Positions 17,773-25,292 of a stretch of 64,000 nucleotides of DNA are shown piece by piece. The translations under genes were made by a program, and so were the position numbers. Positions within the stretch are counted from its first letter, which is position 1, and every line of letters begins with the position of its first letter. This DNA is from Polyangiaceae bacterium (GTDB lineage: Bacteria > Myxococcota_A > Polyangia > Polyangiales > Polyangiaceae): the NCBI GenBank assembly GCA_020848455.1, contig JADLAB010000322.1:1-64000 (forward strand), written 5' to 3'. The notes beneath the pieces were generated by a model. The model did not search any database. It saw nothing but the letters and a program-made list of their open reading frames with translations, and was not told the DNA's origin.

Positions 17773-18804
17773 ATGCTCAACCGAGGGCGCGCGCTCGCGC
17801 TGTGTTGCGTGCTGGCCGGCACGTGGGTCGGTGCCCCCGGGCTCGCGACGGCACAGCCCACCGCCGAGCCCACGCCCGCCGACCGCGAGAACGCCCGTGG
17901 TCTCTTGGACCTCGGCGACAAGAAGGCGGCCGCCAAGGACTACGAGGCCGCGCTCAAGGCCTACCGCGCCGCGGACGCCATCATGCACGTGCCCACGACC
18001 GGCATCGAGGTCGGTCGCACGGAGCTCAAGCTCGGCCTGCTCGTCGAGGGGCGCGACACGCTGCTGCGCGTGGCGCGCATCCCGCAAAAGCCCGGGGAGA
18101 GCGACGCCTTCGCCCGCGCGCGCGCCGATGCCCTCGCGCTCGCCGAGCAGGTGGGAGCGCGCATCCCGTCGCTCGTCGTGCAGGTGAGCGGCCCGCCCGC
18201 GGGTACCGCCGTGACCGTGACGGTGGACGGGGTGAAGCTGGCGCCCGAGCTCTTCGGCTTGCCGCGCAAGGTGAACCCGGGCGAGCACGTCATTGTGGCC
18301 GCGGCACCAGGCTACGTCGAGCGCAAGGAGACCGTCTCGGTGGCGGAGGGCGCGGAGCTGCCGGTGACGCTCGAGCTCGCGGTGGCGGCCGGCGGCGCGC
18401 CCCCGGTGCCCGACCCGAAGGTGCCGGGACCGGAGCCCGAGCCCGAGCCCGAGAACGGGCAGGGGGGCGGGGCCTACCACCCGCTGCTCTGGGTCGGCGT
18501 CGGGCTGGCGGCGGGCGGGGTCGTCGTGGGTGGCATCACGGGCGGCATCGCGCTCAAGCGCGCGCGCGATCTCCGGGTGGCGTGTCCAGACGAGATCTGC
18601 CCGCCCGAGCAGGAGGACGAGCTCGCCACCGCCAAGAAGATCGCCGCCGCCTCGACGGCGAACTTCGCCATCGCGGGCCTCGGCGCGGTGCTGGCCATCA
18701 TCGGGGGCGTGCTGCCGCGGAGCGCCCCGGAGCCGACCACGGGCGAGTGGCGCATCGCGCCCGCGTGGTCCGGGGACACGGCGGGCGTGCGCGTCGACTT
18801 CTGA
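17773..18804 (+). CDS. Exported TPR/PEGA-domain protein
   Basis: A 343-residue protein with a cleavable signal peptide (ALCCVLAGTWVGAPGLATAQ), a TPR-like helical part (residues about 36-140, e.g. AAKDYEAALKAYRAADAIM), a PEGA-type beta domain (PAGTAVTVTVDGVKL to GYVERKETVSV), a Pro/Glu linker and two C-terminal hydrophobic segments (HPLLWVGVGLAAGGVVVGGI; FAIAGLGAVLAIIGGVL). This arrangement is common in myxobacteria and its function is unknown. A TATCGT box lies 6 bases before the ATG with no Shine-Dalgarno. Confidence 0.8.
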   Translation: MLNRGRALALCCVLAGTWVGAPGLATAQPTAEPTPADRENARGLLDLGDKKAAAKDYEAALKAYRAADAIMHVPTTGIEVGRTELKLGLLVEGRDTLLRVARIPQKPGESDAFARARADALALAEQVGARIPSLVVQVSGPPAGTAVTVTVDGVKLAPELFGLPRKVNPGEHVIVAAAPGYVERKETVSVAEGAELPVTLELAVAAGGAPPVPDPKVPGPEPEPEPENGQGGGAYHPLLWVGVGLAAGGVVVGGITGGIALKRARDLRVACPDEICPPEQEDELATAKKIAAASTANFAIAGLGAVLAIIGGVLPRSAPEPTTGEWRIAPAWSGDTAGVRVDF

Positions 18805-18848
18805 TTAGAAACAAGGGCGCAACCACGCGGAGTTTCATAGGACGCGGG

Positions 18849-18864
18849 TCGCGCCCGGGCGCGA
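18849..18864. terminator. 16-bp perfect palindrome after the PEGA gene
   Basis: TCGCGCCCGGGCGCGA lies 45 bases after the PEGA-gene stop. It could form a GC hairpin at RNA level or be a protein site; there is no T-tract, so its function is open. Confidence 0.35.
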
Positions 18865-18882
18865 TGGGCGGCTAGAAGGAAG

Positions 18883-19034
18883 CTCGGCTCCCGCGTGACG
18901 TGGCTTCGGGCTGCGGGCTTCGGGCTTCAGGCCCAGAAGCCGGAGCGCGGATCCCACGCGCAGGGCACGCACGTACGCGCCTGCGAGGCGCGCCGTTTCG
19001 TCCGACGCGGGTCGAGCGCAGCCCGGTGCTGGAG
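18883..19034. repeat. Dispersed repeat module A, copy 1
   Basis: About 152 bases that match 63193-63322 in the same orientation over nearly the whole length. Shared landmarks are CTCGGCTCC, GCGTGACGTGGCTTC, CAGGCCCAGAAGCCGG, GCGGATCCCACGC, GCCGTTTCGT, CGACGCGGGTCG and GCGCAGCCCGGTGC. This copy carries about 21 extra bases made of decamer-like GGCTTCGGG units. It starts about 80 bases after the PEGA-protein stop. Confidence 0.85.
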
Positions 19035-19044
19035 CTGCTCCCTC

Positions 19045-19121
19045 GAGTCTCGTGTCTGAAGGCTGAAGCCTGATCCCTGTAGCCGCGAGACTCTCGCCCG
19101 AACGGGCGAAGGTCGAGTCTG
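19045..19121. repeat. Dispersed repeat module B, copy 1, with hairpin
   Basis: A segment of about 75 bases whose reverse complement recurs at 36618-36685. A 28-base core (19065-19092) is identical in inverted orientation at 36642-36669. It ends in a hairpin TCGCCCGAACGGGCGA (19094-19109). Confidence 0.85.
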
Positions 19122-19192
19122 ATGGCCCAGCTCCGCTGGCACTGGCGCGGACGGGCGGGAAGGTCTCGACGGGCGCGTCCGTATCCCGCGGC

Positions 19193-19999
19193 ATGCACTC
19201 GCTCACCCTCGCCGCGGCTGCCGCCGGCGCCCTCGCGCTCTCTGGCTGCCTCATCCCGGCCTACGTCGCGATGGCCGAGCAGAACAAGGCCATGGTGGAG
19301 GCCGCCGGCAAGCCCCCGCCGGTGCCGGCGAATCCGGCCTTCGAGCACAGTGCGGCCGAGCTCGACGCCTTCGTCGAGGAGCACACGAAGGGCTACGCGC
19401 CCGTGGGGCAGCCGGTCGAGGGACGGCTCGGCGTGTGGAAGCCCTGGGACGTGAGCCTCGAGCGCGGGCGCTGCTATCGCATGGTGATCCGGCTCGGATC
19501 GACCGGTCGGTTCTCCGAGCACGCGCGGCGCGGGCTCGCGTTCGTGTACCTCGCGCCCGGCGAGCCGGACGTGAACGGCGGTCCGGGGGTGCACGGTCCC
19601 GGCGCGGTGGCCTCGGCGGGCTGCCCGGCGCGGTCGCACACGGCGACCTTCGACATCCAGGCGATCTGGGGCAGCGCGGGCGACAAGAGCAAGATCCACG
19701 AGCTCGGGGAGGGGCCCTTCACGGCCCAGCTCTACGCGAAATCCATCACCGAGAAGGAGCTCGCCGCACAGGCCGCCGACGCCGAGCGGCAGCGAGCCGA
19801 GTCCGAGGCGTTCGCGCGCGCGGAGGAGCAGAAGAAGCAGGACCGCCGCCAGCAGCAGCTCGAGGGCTGCGCGGTGTGCGCCAACGAGCGCATCCAGTGC
19901 CAGGACCGCGGCACCAGCCCCCAGTCGTGCAAGTCGAGCTACGACATGTGCCTCTTCCGCTACCAGGCCGACAGCTTCGACTCGCCCTGCCGCCGCTGA
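19193..19999 (+). CDS. Cys-containing lipoprotein of unknown function
   Basis: A 268-residue protein beginning MHSLTLAAAAAGALALSGC, a clear lipoprotein signal with the lipidated cysteine at residue 19. The middle is beta-rich (ERGRCYRMVIRLGSTGRF; SHTATFDIQAIWGSAG). Next comes a charged alpha segment (AADAERQRAESEAFARAEEQKKQ) and a Cys-rich C-terminus with six cysteines (EGCAVCANERIQCQ through SPCRR) that could form disulfides or bind metal. I do not recognise the family. It is followed 70 bases later by the GH13 lipoprotein. Confidence 0.75.
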   Translation: MHSLTLAAAAAGALALSGCLIPAYVAMAEQNKAMVEAAGKPPPVPANPAFEHSAAELDAFVEEHTKGYAPVGQPVEGRLGVWKPWDVSLERGRCYRMVIRLGSTGRFSEHARRGLAFVYLAPGEPDVNGGPGVHGPGAVASAGCPARSHTATFDIQAIWGSAGDKSKIHELGEGPFTAQLYAKSITEKELAAQAADAERQRAESEAFARAEEQKKQDRRQQQLEGCAVCANERIQCQDRGTSPQSCKSSYDMCLFRYQADSFDSPCRR

Positions 20000-20069
20000 G
20001 GTGCGCCTATCTGGCGCGCGTCCTGCCGCCGCCATTGACAGCCGCGAGCCACCGCGTTTCCCATGGGGC

Positions 20070-22004
20070 ATGGCCCTCCCACGCAGTGCCCGCGTCGTCG
20101 CTTGGCTAGGTGCGGCCGCCGGGCTCGTGCTCGCGTGCTCGCCCGACGCGCTGCCGAGTCGTCCCGATCCGAACGCCACTGCCGCTCCGGCCTGCACACC
20201 CGCGGGCACGCCGTGCGCGCTCGTGTTCAGCTACCCGCTCACCGGCGCGCACACGGTGGAGCTGCGCGGTGACTTCGCGGCGAACGGCTGGCAGACCGGT
20301 GTGCCGATGCAGGTGGACGGCGGGCGCTGGCGCGTCGAGCTCCAGCTCCCGGACGGCCAGGCGGTGCGCTACAAGTTCCTGGTCGACGGCACGCAGTGGG
20401 TGAACGACCCGGCCAACCCGGAGACCGAGCCCGACGGCGTCGGCGGCGTGAACTCGGTCAAGACGGCGAGCTGCGCCTACGTGCCGTGCCCGGTGACCGG
20501 CACCGGCGGCAGCGGTGGGGCCGCTCCGGGCGTGTTCGACTGGCGCAGCGCCGTCATGTACTTCGTGTTCGTCGATCGCTTCTTCAACGGCGACGTCGGC
20601 AACGACGCGACCGTGGCCGGCGTCGAGCCGCCCGCCAACTACCAGGGCGGGGACTACGCGGGGGTCATCGCGAAGCTCGAGGACGGCTACTTCGAGTCGC
20701 TCGGCGTCAACGCCCTGTGGCTCACGGTGCCGATGAACAACCCGAACGTCGCCGGCGCCGGCTCGGACGGGCATGCCTACAGCGCCTACCACGGCTACTG
20801 GCCCACGGACCTCGACCAGTCCGAGGAGCACTTCGGCAGCAAGGCCCTGCTCGCGACCCTGGTCGACACCGCCCACGCGCGCGGCATCAAGGTGCTGCTC
20901 GACTACGCGATGAACCACGTTCACAGCGCGGCGCCGATCTACCAGCAGCACCCCGAGTGGTTCTGGCCGCTCCAGTACAACGGCAACAACTGCGTGTGCG
21001 GCGACGGCTGCGACTGGAACGACTCGTACCAGCAGAAGCGCTGCTGGTTCCGCGACTACCTGCCGGACTGGAACTTCACGGTGCCCGAGGCGCGCGCCTA
21101 CTCCGTCGGCAACGCCATCCAGTGGGTCGTGGACACCGGCGCCGACGGCTTCCGGCTCGACGCCGTCAAGCACATCGAGCTCGACTGGATCCTCGATCTG
21201 CGCGCGCGGGTGAGGGACGAGATCGAGCCCGTGAGCGGACAGCACTTCTACATGGTCGGCGAGACCTTCGAGAGCGGGAACCGCGACGTCCTCAAGTTCT
21301 ACGTCGGCAGCGACCGCCTCGACGGCCAGTTCGACTTCCCGCTGCGCGGCAACGTGGTCGAGCGCATCCTGCGGCGCAGCGGCACGATGTACGACCTCGA
21401 CGCCTTCCTCGCCACGAACGACGGCTACTACGGGGGCGTGATGTCGACCTTCATCGGCAACCACGACCTCGCGCGCGTCGTGAACACGGCGCTCGACCAG
21501 CCGTGGGGTGCCTGGGACAACGGCGGCTCGAGCGCGTGGGACAACCCGCCCGGTCTGCCGGCGAACGCCGCGCCCTTCGAGCGGCTCGCGGTGGCCTACA
21601 CGTTCCTCTTCACGACCAAGGGCATCCCGCTCGTGTACTACGGCGACGAGGTCGCGATGCCTGGCGCCGGCGACCCCGACAACCGGCGCTTCATGCAGTG
21701 GGACGGTCTCAGCCAGAGCCAGCTGCTCCTGCGCGACCACATGGCTCGCCTCGGCGCCATCCGCCGCGACCACCCGGCGCTGTGGCGCGGCTGGCGCTCG
21801 ACCCTGTCGGTGTCGAACGACACGTACGCGTACTCGATGAGCGACGGCATCGAGACGGTGTACGTGGGCCTCAACCGCGGCGACAACCCGGGGGCGGTGG
21901 GGGGGATGCCCGCCGTCGGCCGCGATCTGCTCACCGGAGCGAAGCTCGAGGGCCCGAACGTGAACCTCGGCCCGCGCAGCTCGGTCGTCGTCGTGGCCGA
22001 GTGA
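20070..22004 (+). CDS. GH13 alpha-amylase-family lipoprotein with N-terminal CBM48/E-set-like domain
   Basis: A 644-residue protein. The ATG giving MALPRSARVVAW is chosen because it precedes a lipoprotein signal with the lipobox LVLAC (Cys 23). Residues about 45-130 form an immunoglobulin-like glycan-binding module (VFSYPLTGAHTVELRGDFAANG), followed by a GH13 (beta/alpha)8 barrel. The catalytic residues are visible: nucleophile Asp in DGFRLDAVKH, acid/base Glu in VGETFES, and the transition-state Asp in FIGNHDLAR. It should hydrolyse or transfer alpha-glucans at the cell surface. The ATP-grasp gene follows after 37 bases. Confidence 0.92.
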   Translation: MALPRSARVVAWLGAAAGLVLACSPDALPSRPDPNATAAPACTPAGTPCALVFSYPLTGAHTVELRGDFAANGWQTGVPMQVDGGRWRVELQLPDGQAVRYKFLVDGTQWVNDPANPETEPDGVGGVNSVKTASCAYVPCPVTGTGGSGGAAPGVFDWRSAVMYFVFVDRFFNGDVGNDATVAGVEPPANYQGGDYAGVIAKLEDGYFESLGVNALWLTVPMNNPNVAGAGSDGHAYSAYHGYWPTDLDQSEEHFGSKALLATLVDTAHARGIKVLLDYAMNHVHSAAPIYQQHPEWFWPLQYNGNNCVCGDGCDWNDSYQQKRCWFRDYLPDWNFTVPEARAYSVGNAIQWVVDTGADGFRLDAVKHIELDWILDLRARVRDEIEPVSGQHFYMVGETFESGNRDVLKFYVGSDRLDGQFDFPLRGNVVERILRRSGTMYDLDAFLATNDGYYGGVMSTFIGNHDLARVVNTALDQPWGAWDNGGSSAWDNPPGLPANAAPFERLAVAYTFLFTTKGIPLVYYGDEVAMPGAGDPDNRRFMQWDGLSQSQLLLRDHMARLGAIRRDHPALWRGWRSTLSVSNDTYAYSMSDGIETVYVGLNRGDNPGAVGGMPAVGRDLLTGAKLEGPNVNLGPRSSVVVVAE

Positions 22005-22041
22005 GCGCCCGCGGCGGCGCCGCGGACGGCGGCTGTGGTAG

Positions 22042-22971
22042 ATGAGCGGCATGACCAAGCGCATCGGCCTGCTCGTCGGCTGGGAGGAGTCCTTCCCCGT
22101 GGCGTTCCTCGAGCGCGCCAACGCGCTGCCCGGCGTCGAGGCCGGGCTCGTGCGCATCGGCGGCATCGGCGAGCGGCACGTCGAGGGCTTCGACGTGCTC
22201 GTCGACCGCGTGAGCCACAAGGTCAAGCACTACCGCTGCTACCTCAAGGCCGCCGCGATCGCCGGCGCCTACGTCATCAACGACCCCTTCTGGTCGAGCG
22301 CCGACGACAAGTTCGTCGGCTACACGCTGGCGGCGCGGCTCGGCGTGGCGGTGCCGCGCACCGTGATGCTGCCGCAAAAGACGTATCCGCCCGCGGTCAT
22401 CCCCGAGCGCAGCCTGCGCAACCTCGAGTACCCGCTCGACTGGCGCGGCATCGTCGAGACCGTCGGGTTTCCCGCCGTGCTCAAGCCGGCCGACGGGAGC
22501 GGCGCCGAGGTGTCGATCGTGACGAGCGCCGAGGGGCTGCTCGCCGCCTACGACGCCTCCGGCAGCTCGGTCATGGTGCTCCAGGAGCTCATCGCGTTCG
22601 ACCGCTTCGTGCGCTGCCTGTGCGTCGGGCAGGACGAGATCCTGCCCCTCGAGTACGACCCTCACCGGCGCTGCTACCTGCCCCACGGCGACGAGCGCTG
22701 GCTCCCGCAGGACCTCTACGACCGCATCGTCGGCGACGCCCGGACGCTGAACCGGGCGCTCGGCTACGACCTCAACCTGGTCGAGCTCGCGGTGCGCGAC
22801 GGCGTCCCCTACGCCCTCGACTTCACGAACCCGGCCCCGGCTCTGCACAAGGAGCAGCTGCCTGCGCCCGCCTTCGACCGCGTGGTCGACGCGCTCGTCC
22901 GCCTGGCGGTGGAGCGCGCCGGGCGCGCCCGCACCCGCGACGCGTACCGCTTCGGCCAGCTGCTCGGCTAG
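22042..22971 (+). CDS. ATP-grasp carboxylate-amine ligase-like protein (RimK/GshB type)
   Basis: A 309-residue ATP-grasp protein. The pre-ATP-grasp part (IGLLVGWEESFPVAFLERAN) is followed by the ATP-binding lobes (VPRTVMLPQK; ETVGFPAVLKPADGSGAEVS) and a catalytic lobe ending in LNLVELAVRDGVPYALDFTNPAPA. The metal-binding Glu/Asn pattern near the end is partly recognisable. The substrates are unknown; the family ligates carboxylates to amines. A second in-frame ATG at 22051 (MTKRIGLLVG) is the likelier start if TAGATG at 22039-22044 is a -10 element. It probably shares a transcript with the GH13 gene. Confidence 0.8.
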   Translation: MSGMTKRIGLLVGWEESFPVAFLERANALPGVEAGLVRIGGIGERHVEGFDVLVDRVSHKVKHYRCYLKAAAIAGAYVINDPFWSSADDKFVGYTLAARLGVAVPRTVMLPQKTYPPAVIPERSLRNLEYPLDWRGIVETVGFPAVLKPADGSGAEVSIVTSAEGLLAAYDASGSSVMVLQELIAFDRFVRCLCVGQDEILPLEYDPHRRCYLPHGDERWLPQDLYDRIVGDARTLNRALGYDLNLVELAVRDGVPYALDFTNPAPALHKEQLPAPAFDRVVDALVRLAVERAGRARTRDAYRFGQLLG

Positions 22972-23058
22972 GGCCGGCCGTCGCGACCTCGGCGCCGACA
23001 TTCCTTTGTCCTTTCGGCAGGCCTCGTTTAACAATGAGTCACGGCTCGGAGCCGCGAT

Positions 23059-23880
23059 ATGACGAACCACGTCCTCTCCCCAAAGTCGGCGCCGCGCAGC
23101 TTCTTCGGCGCGGCGATCTTCGTGGCCCTCGGAGCGCTCGGCGTCGGCTGCGCAGCGTCGACGGAGTTCATCAACGAGGGGGCCGGGCAGCCACCCGACC
23201 GTGCGGCTGGCGTCGTGCCCGAGGGGGCCATGGGCGCGTGCCGCAAGCAGGGGAGCCGCCGCCCACCCATCGTCAACGAGGCGCTCTGGGAGAACCTGCG
23301 CGTCTGCACCGACAAGACGCCGCGGCGCTTTCTGCGCCTGGGCTACGGCCTCGTCACCGACCCGCCCGACTCGGTGGCCGAGAAGCGCATGAGCGCGGTG
23401 CTCGAGGCGCTGCGCGTCGCGCCGACCGAGAAGGACGGCAACGTGCGAATCGTGCAGGTGCTGCGCCAGGTGCGCAACGAGGCGCGCGACGTGGAGGAGC
23501 TGCGCAGCCGCGTGGAGCGGGCGAGCTCGCGCACCTTCTCGTGCGACTACACCACGCTCTTCGGCACGATGGACAAGCAGTACCAGACGCTCGCCGGTGC
23601 CAACGCCTGTCCGGCGCACGTCTACGACCCGCTCGTGAAGGGCGAGGTCTGCCTGTTCGACCTCGCGCTGCCCGAGGCGCAGCGCGGTGCCTTGTGGCTC
23701 ACGGGCAGCTGGGACTGCTTCGCGCATACCGGGACGCCGGGCGAGGGCGTGTCCTGCTACCGCATGTGCGCGTACGACGATCACTGCGCGGCCCAGGTGA
23801 GCTGCGGCGTGTCGGACTTCGACCTCTTGCTGTGCGCGCTCGGCGTGTGCATGCCCGAGAAGGCCGAAGGATTCTACTGA
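23059..23880 (+). CDS. Cys-rich lipoprotein of unknown function
   Basis: A 273-residue protein with a signal peptide ending in a lipobox GVGC (GAAIFVALGALGVGC, Cys near residue 31). The mature part has about fourteen cysteines, many in the C-terminal third (SCDYTTLFG, ACPAHVYD, SWDCFAHTG, SCYRMCAYDDHC, CGVSDFDLLLCALGVC), suggesting a disulfide-rich extracellular fold. The family is not recognised. Its last codons and stop (TGA 23878-23880) lie inside the first partial unit of the 14-bp tandem array. Confidence 0.75.
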   Translation: MTNHVLSPKSAPRSFFGAAIFVALGALGVGCAASTEFINEGAGQPPDRAAGVVPEGAMGACRKQGSRRPPIVNEALWENLRVCTDKTPRRFLRLGYGLVTDPPDSVAEKRMSAVLEALRVAPTEKDGNVRIVQVLRQVRNEARDVEELRSRVERASSRTFSCDYTTLFGTMDKQYQTLAGANACPAHVYDPLVKGEVCLFDLALPEAQRGALWLTGSWDCFAHTGTPGEGVSCYRMCAYDDHCAAQVSCGVSDFDLLLCALGVCMPEKAEGFY

Positions 23881-23930
23881 GTAGATTCTACCGAGTAGAT
23901 TCTACCGAGTAGATTCTACCGAGTAGATTC
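23870..23930. repeat. 14-bp tandem array with stop codons in all six frames
   Basis: Three complete units GAGTAGATTCTACC (23879-23920) flanked by partial units. Each unit contains the inverted repeat GTAGATTCTAC (5-bp arms, one central base). TAG occurs on the plus strand at 23882, 23896, 23910 and 23924 and on the minus strand at 23874-23876, 23888-23890, 23902-23904 and 23916-23918. Because 14 is not a multiple of 3, consecutive units stop each reading frame in turn. It lies between convergent genes. Confidence 0.9.
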
Positions 23931-25292
23931 GCGCGGCTCGTCGGCCGGCGCGAGGTGCGCGAGCGCTGCGACGAGCGCCGGGCCGTCGGCGGGGCGCTCG
24001 CTCCCGAGGCACAGCGCGACCAGGCGGTGCAGCCGCGCGGCCCGGTCGGGAACGACGCGCGCGTCGGCCGCCGCGAGCACGTCCTCGAGGATGCGGCCGA
24101 AGGCGTAGACGTCGTCGCGCGCGTCGGCCGGCGCGCCGGCGATGCGCTCGGGCGACAGGAACCCCGCGGTGCCGCCGCGCTCCTCGGCGCCGGGCGTGCG
24201 CGCGCTGCCGAAGTCGCCGAGCAGCGGCTCGTCGAGCTGCCGGAACAGCACGTTCGACGGCTTGAGGTCGGCGTGCACCAGGCCGGCGCCGTGCACCCGC
24301 GCAAGGGCCCGGGCGAGCGCGGGCAGCCAGCCTTCGAGCGGGAGCACTTCCGCGACGCGCCCGGCCTGGAGCAGATCGCGCAGGCTGCCGAGCGCGACCC
24401 ACTCGCTGGCGATCCAGCCCGCCTCGGCGTCGGCGTCGAACAGGCGCACGACACCCGGGCCCGCGAGCCGGGCGGTGAGCCGGGCCTCGCGCAGGATGGC
24501 CTCGCGTGCCGCCGCTCCACCGTGGAACATCTTCAGCGCCAGCCTGCGCCCGAGCAGCTCGTCCTCGGCCTCGTACACCGTGCCGGCGCCGCCGCGGGCC
24601 ACCTCGCGCAGCAGCCGGAACCCCACTGCCGGCGCGCTCGGGCGCACGGCGGTCGGTGCGTCCCGGCCCGTCGAGCGGTCGCCGCGCGCGCGGCCGAGCT
24701 GTGCGCTCCACCGGGCGTGGCGCTCGCGCGCGCCCGGCAGATCGTAGGCGCGCGCGAGGACGCGCTCGATCGTCCCGAGCGCCCGCGCGAGCTCACCTCG
24801 CGCCGCCGCGAGATCGCTCGCGAGCAGCATGCCCTCGGCACCGTGGCAGCCGCCGGCCACGCCGAGCGCCCGGTCGCCGTGCCCCCGCAGCGAGAGCAGG
24901 GCCGCGGCCGCGACCCGCACCGGCTCGAGCGCCGGCGTCGGCGCGGCGGCCTCGAGGCCGGCGACCACGGCGTCGAGCACCGCGGCCTCCCGCACGGTGT
25001 CGGTCGCACCGCGGAGCGCGGTCAGGGCCTCGAGGGCACTGGCCCCGTCGGGGCGCTCCACCGCCGCGAGCCGCCGCAGGAGCTCGCGCTCGGCCACGTC
25101 CTCGGGGCTCGCGGCGTCGCGCGGCCGCGGGTCCGGCACCAGGGCGCGCGCGCCCGCGTCGCGGGCGGGCGTGTCGACGTCCGCGTCGCGGGCCGGCGTG
25201 TCGACGTCCGCGTCGGCGCCGGGCTCCACCGTCTCGAGGACGTCGGGCGCCCGGGCGGGCTCCCGCCCGAAGAGACGCCGCCACCAGCTCAT
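23916..25292 (-). CDS. Serine/threonine protein kinase-like protein
   Basis: A 458-residue protein. Residues 1-60 include a 9-residue direct repeat (DADVDTPAR twice); about 65-205 is an Ala/Leu-rich helical region; 225-450 is a protein kinase domain. The visible motifs are a glycine loop VARGGAGTVYEAE, Lys254 in LALKMF, catalytic loop HADLKPSN (340-347; Ala replaces the Arg of HRD, so a non-RD kinase), DFG at 360-362 and SPER at 380-383. No transmembrane segment is seen, unlike most PknB types. The ATG overlaps the FHA gene's stop by four bases. Translation terminates inside the 14-bp array, so the last residues (ESTR) are encoded by the repeat. Confidence 0.85.
   Translation of the reverse strand: MSWWRRLFGREPARAPDVLETVEPGADADVDTPARDADVDTPARDAGARALVPDPRPRDAASPEDVAERELLRRLAAVERPDGASALEALTALRGATDTVREAAVLDAVVAGLEAAAPTPALEPVRVAAAALLSLRGHGDRALGVAGGCHGAEGMLLASDLAAARGELARALGTIERVLARAYDLPGARERHARWSAQLGRARGDRSTGRDAPTAVRPSAPAVGFRLLREVARGGAGTVYEAEDELLGRRLALKMFHGGAAAREAILREARLTARLAGPGVVRLFDADAEAGWIASEWVALGSLRDLLQAGRVAEVLPLEGWLPALARALARVHGAGLVHADLKPSNVLFRQLDEPLLGDFGSARTPGAEERGGTAGFLSPERIAGAPADARDDVYAFGRILEDVLAAADARVVPDRAARLHRLVALCLGSERPADGPALVAALAHLAPADEPRESTR

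Larger units (their letters stand above)
18805..19192. other. Intergenic region with hairpins and two dispersed-repeat modules
   Basis: This 388-base gap has no convincing gene. It opens with a short A/T-richer stretch, then a 16-bp perfect palindrome TCGCGCCCGGGCGCGA at 18849-18864, then two repeat modules (18883-19034 and 19045-19121) listed separately. A -10-like TATCCC sits about 10 bases before the next ATG. Open frames here on either strand are repeat translations. Confidence 0.7.

Noticed and set aside
18872-20209. Minus-strand open frames in the repeat region
   Set aside because: They translate the dispersed repeat and overlap the lipoprotein gene antisense; the same peptide text appears at 63.2 kb.
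23870-23930. CRISPR-like array
   Set aside because: Units of 14 bases follow each other directly with no spacers; no cas genes.
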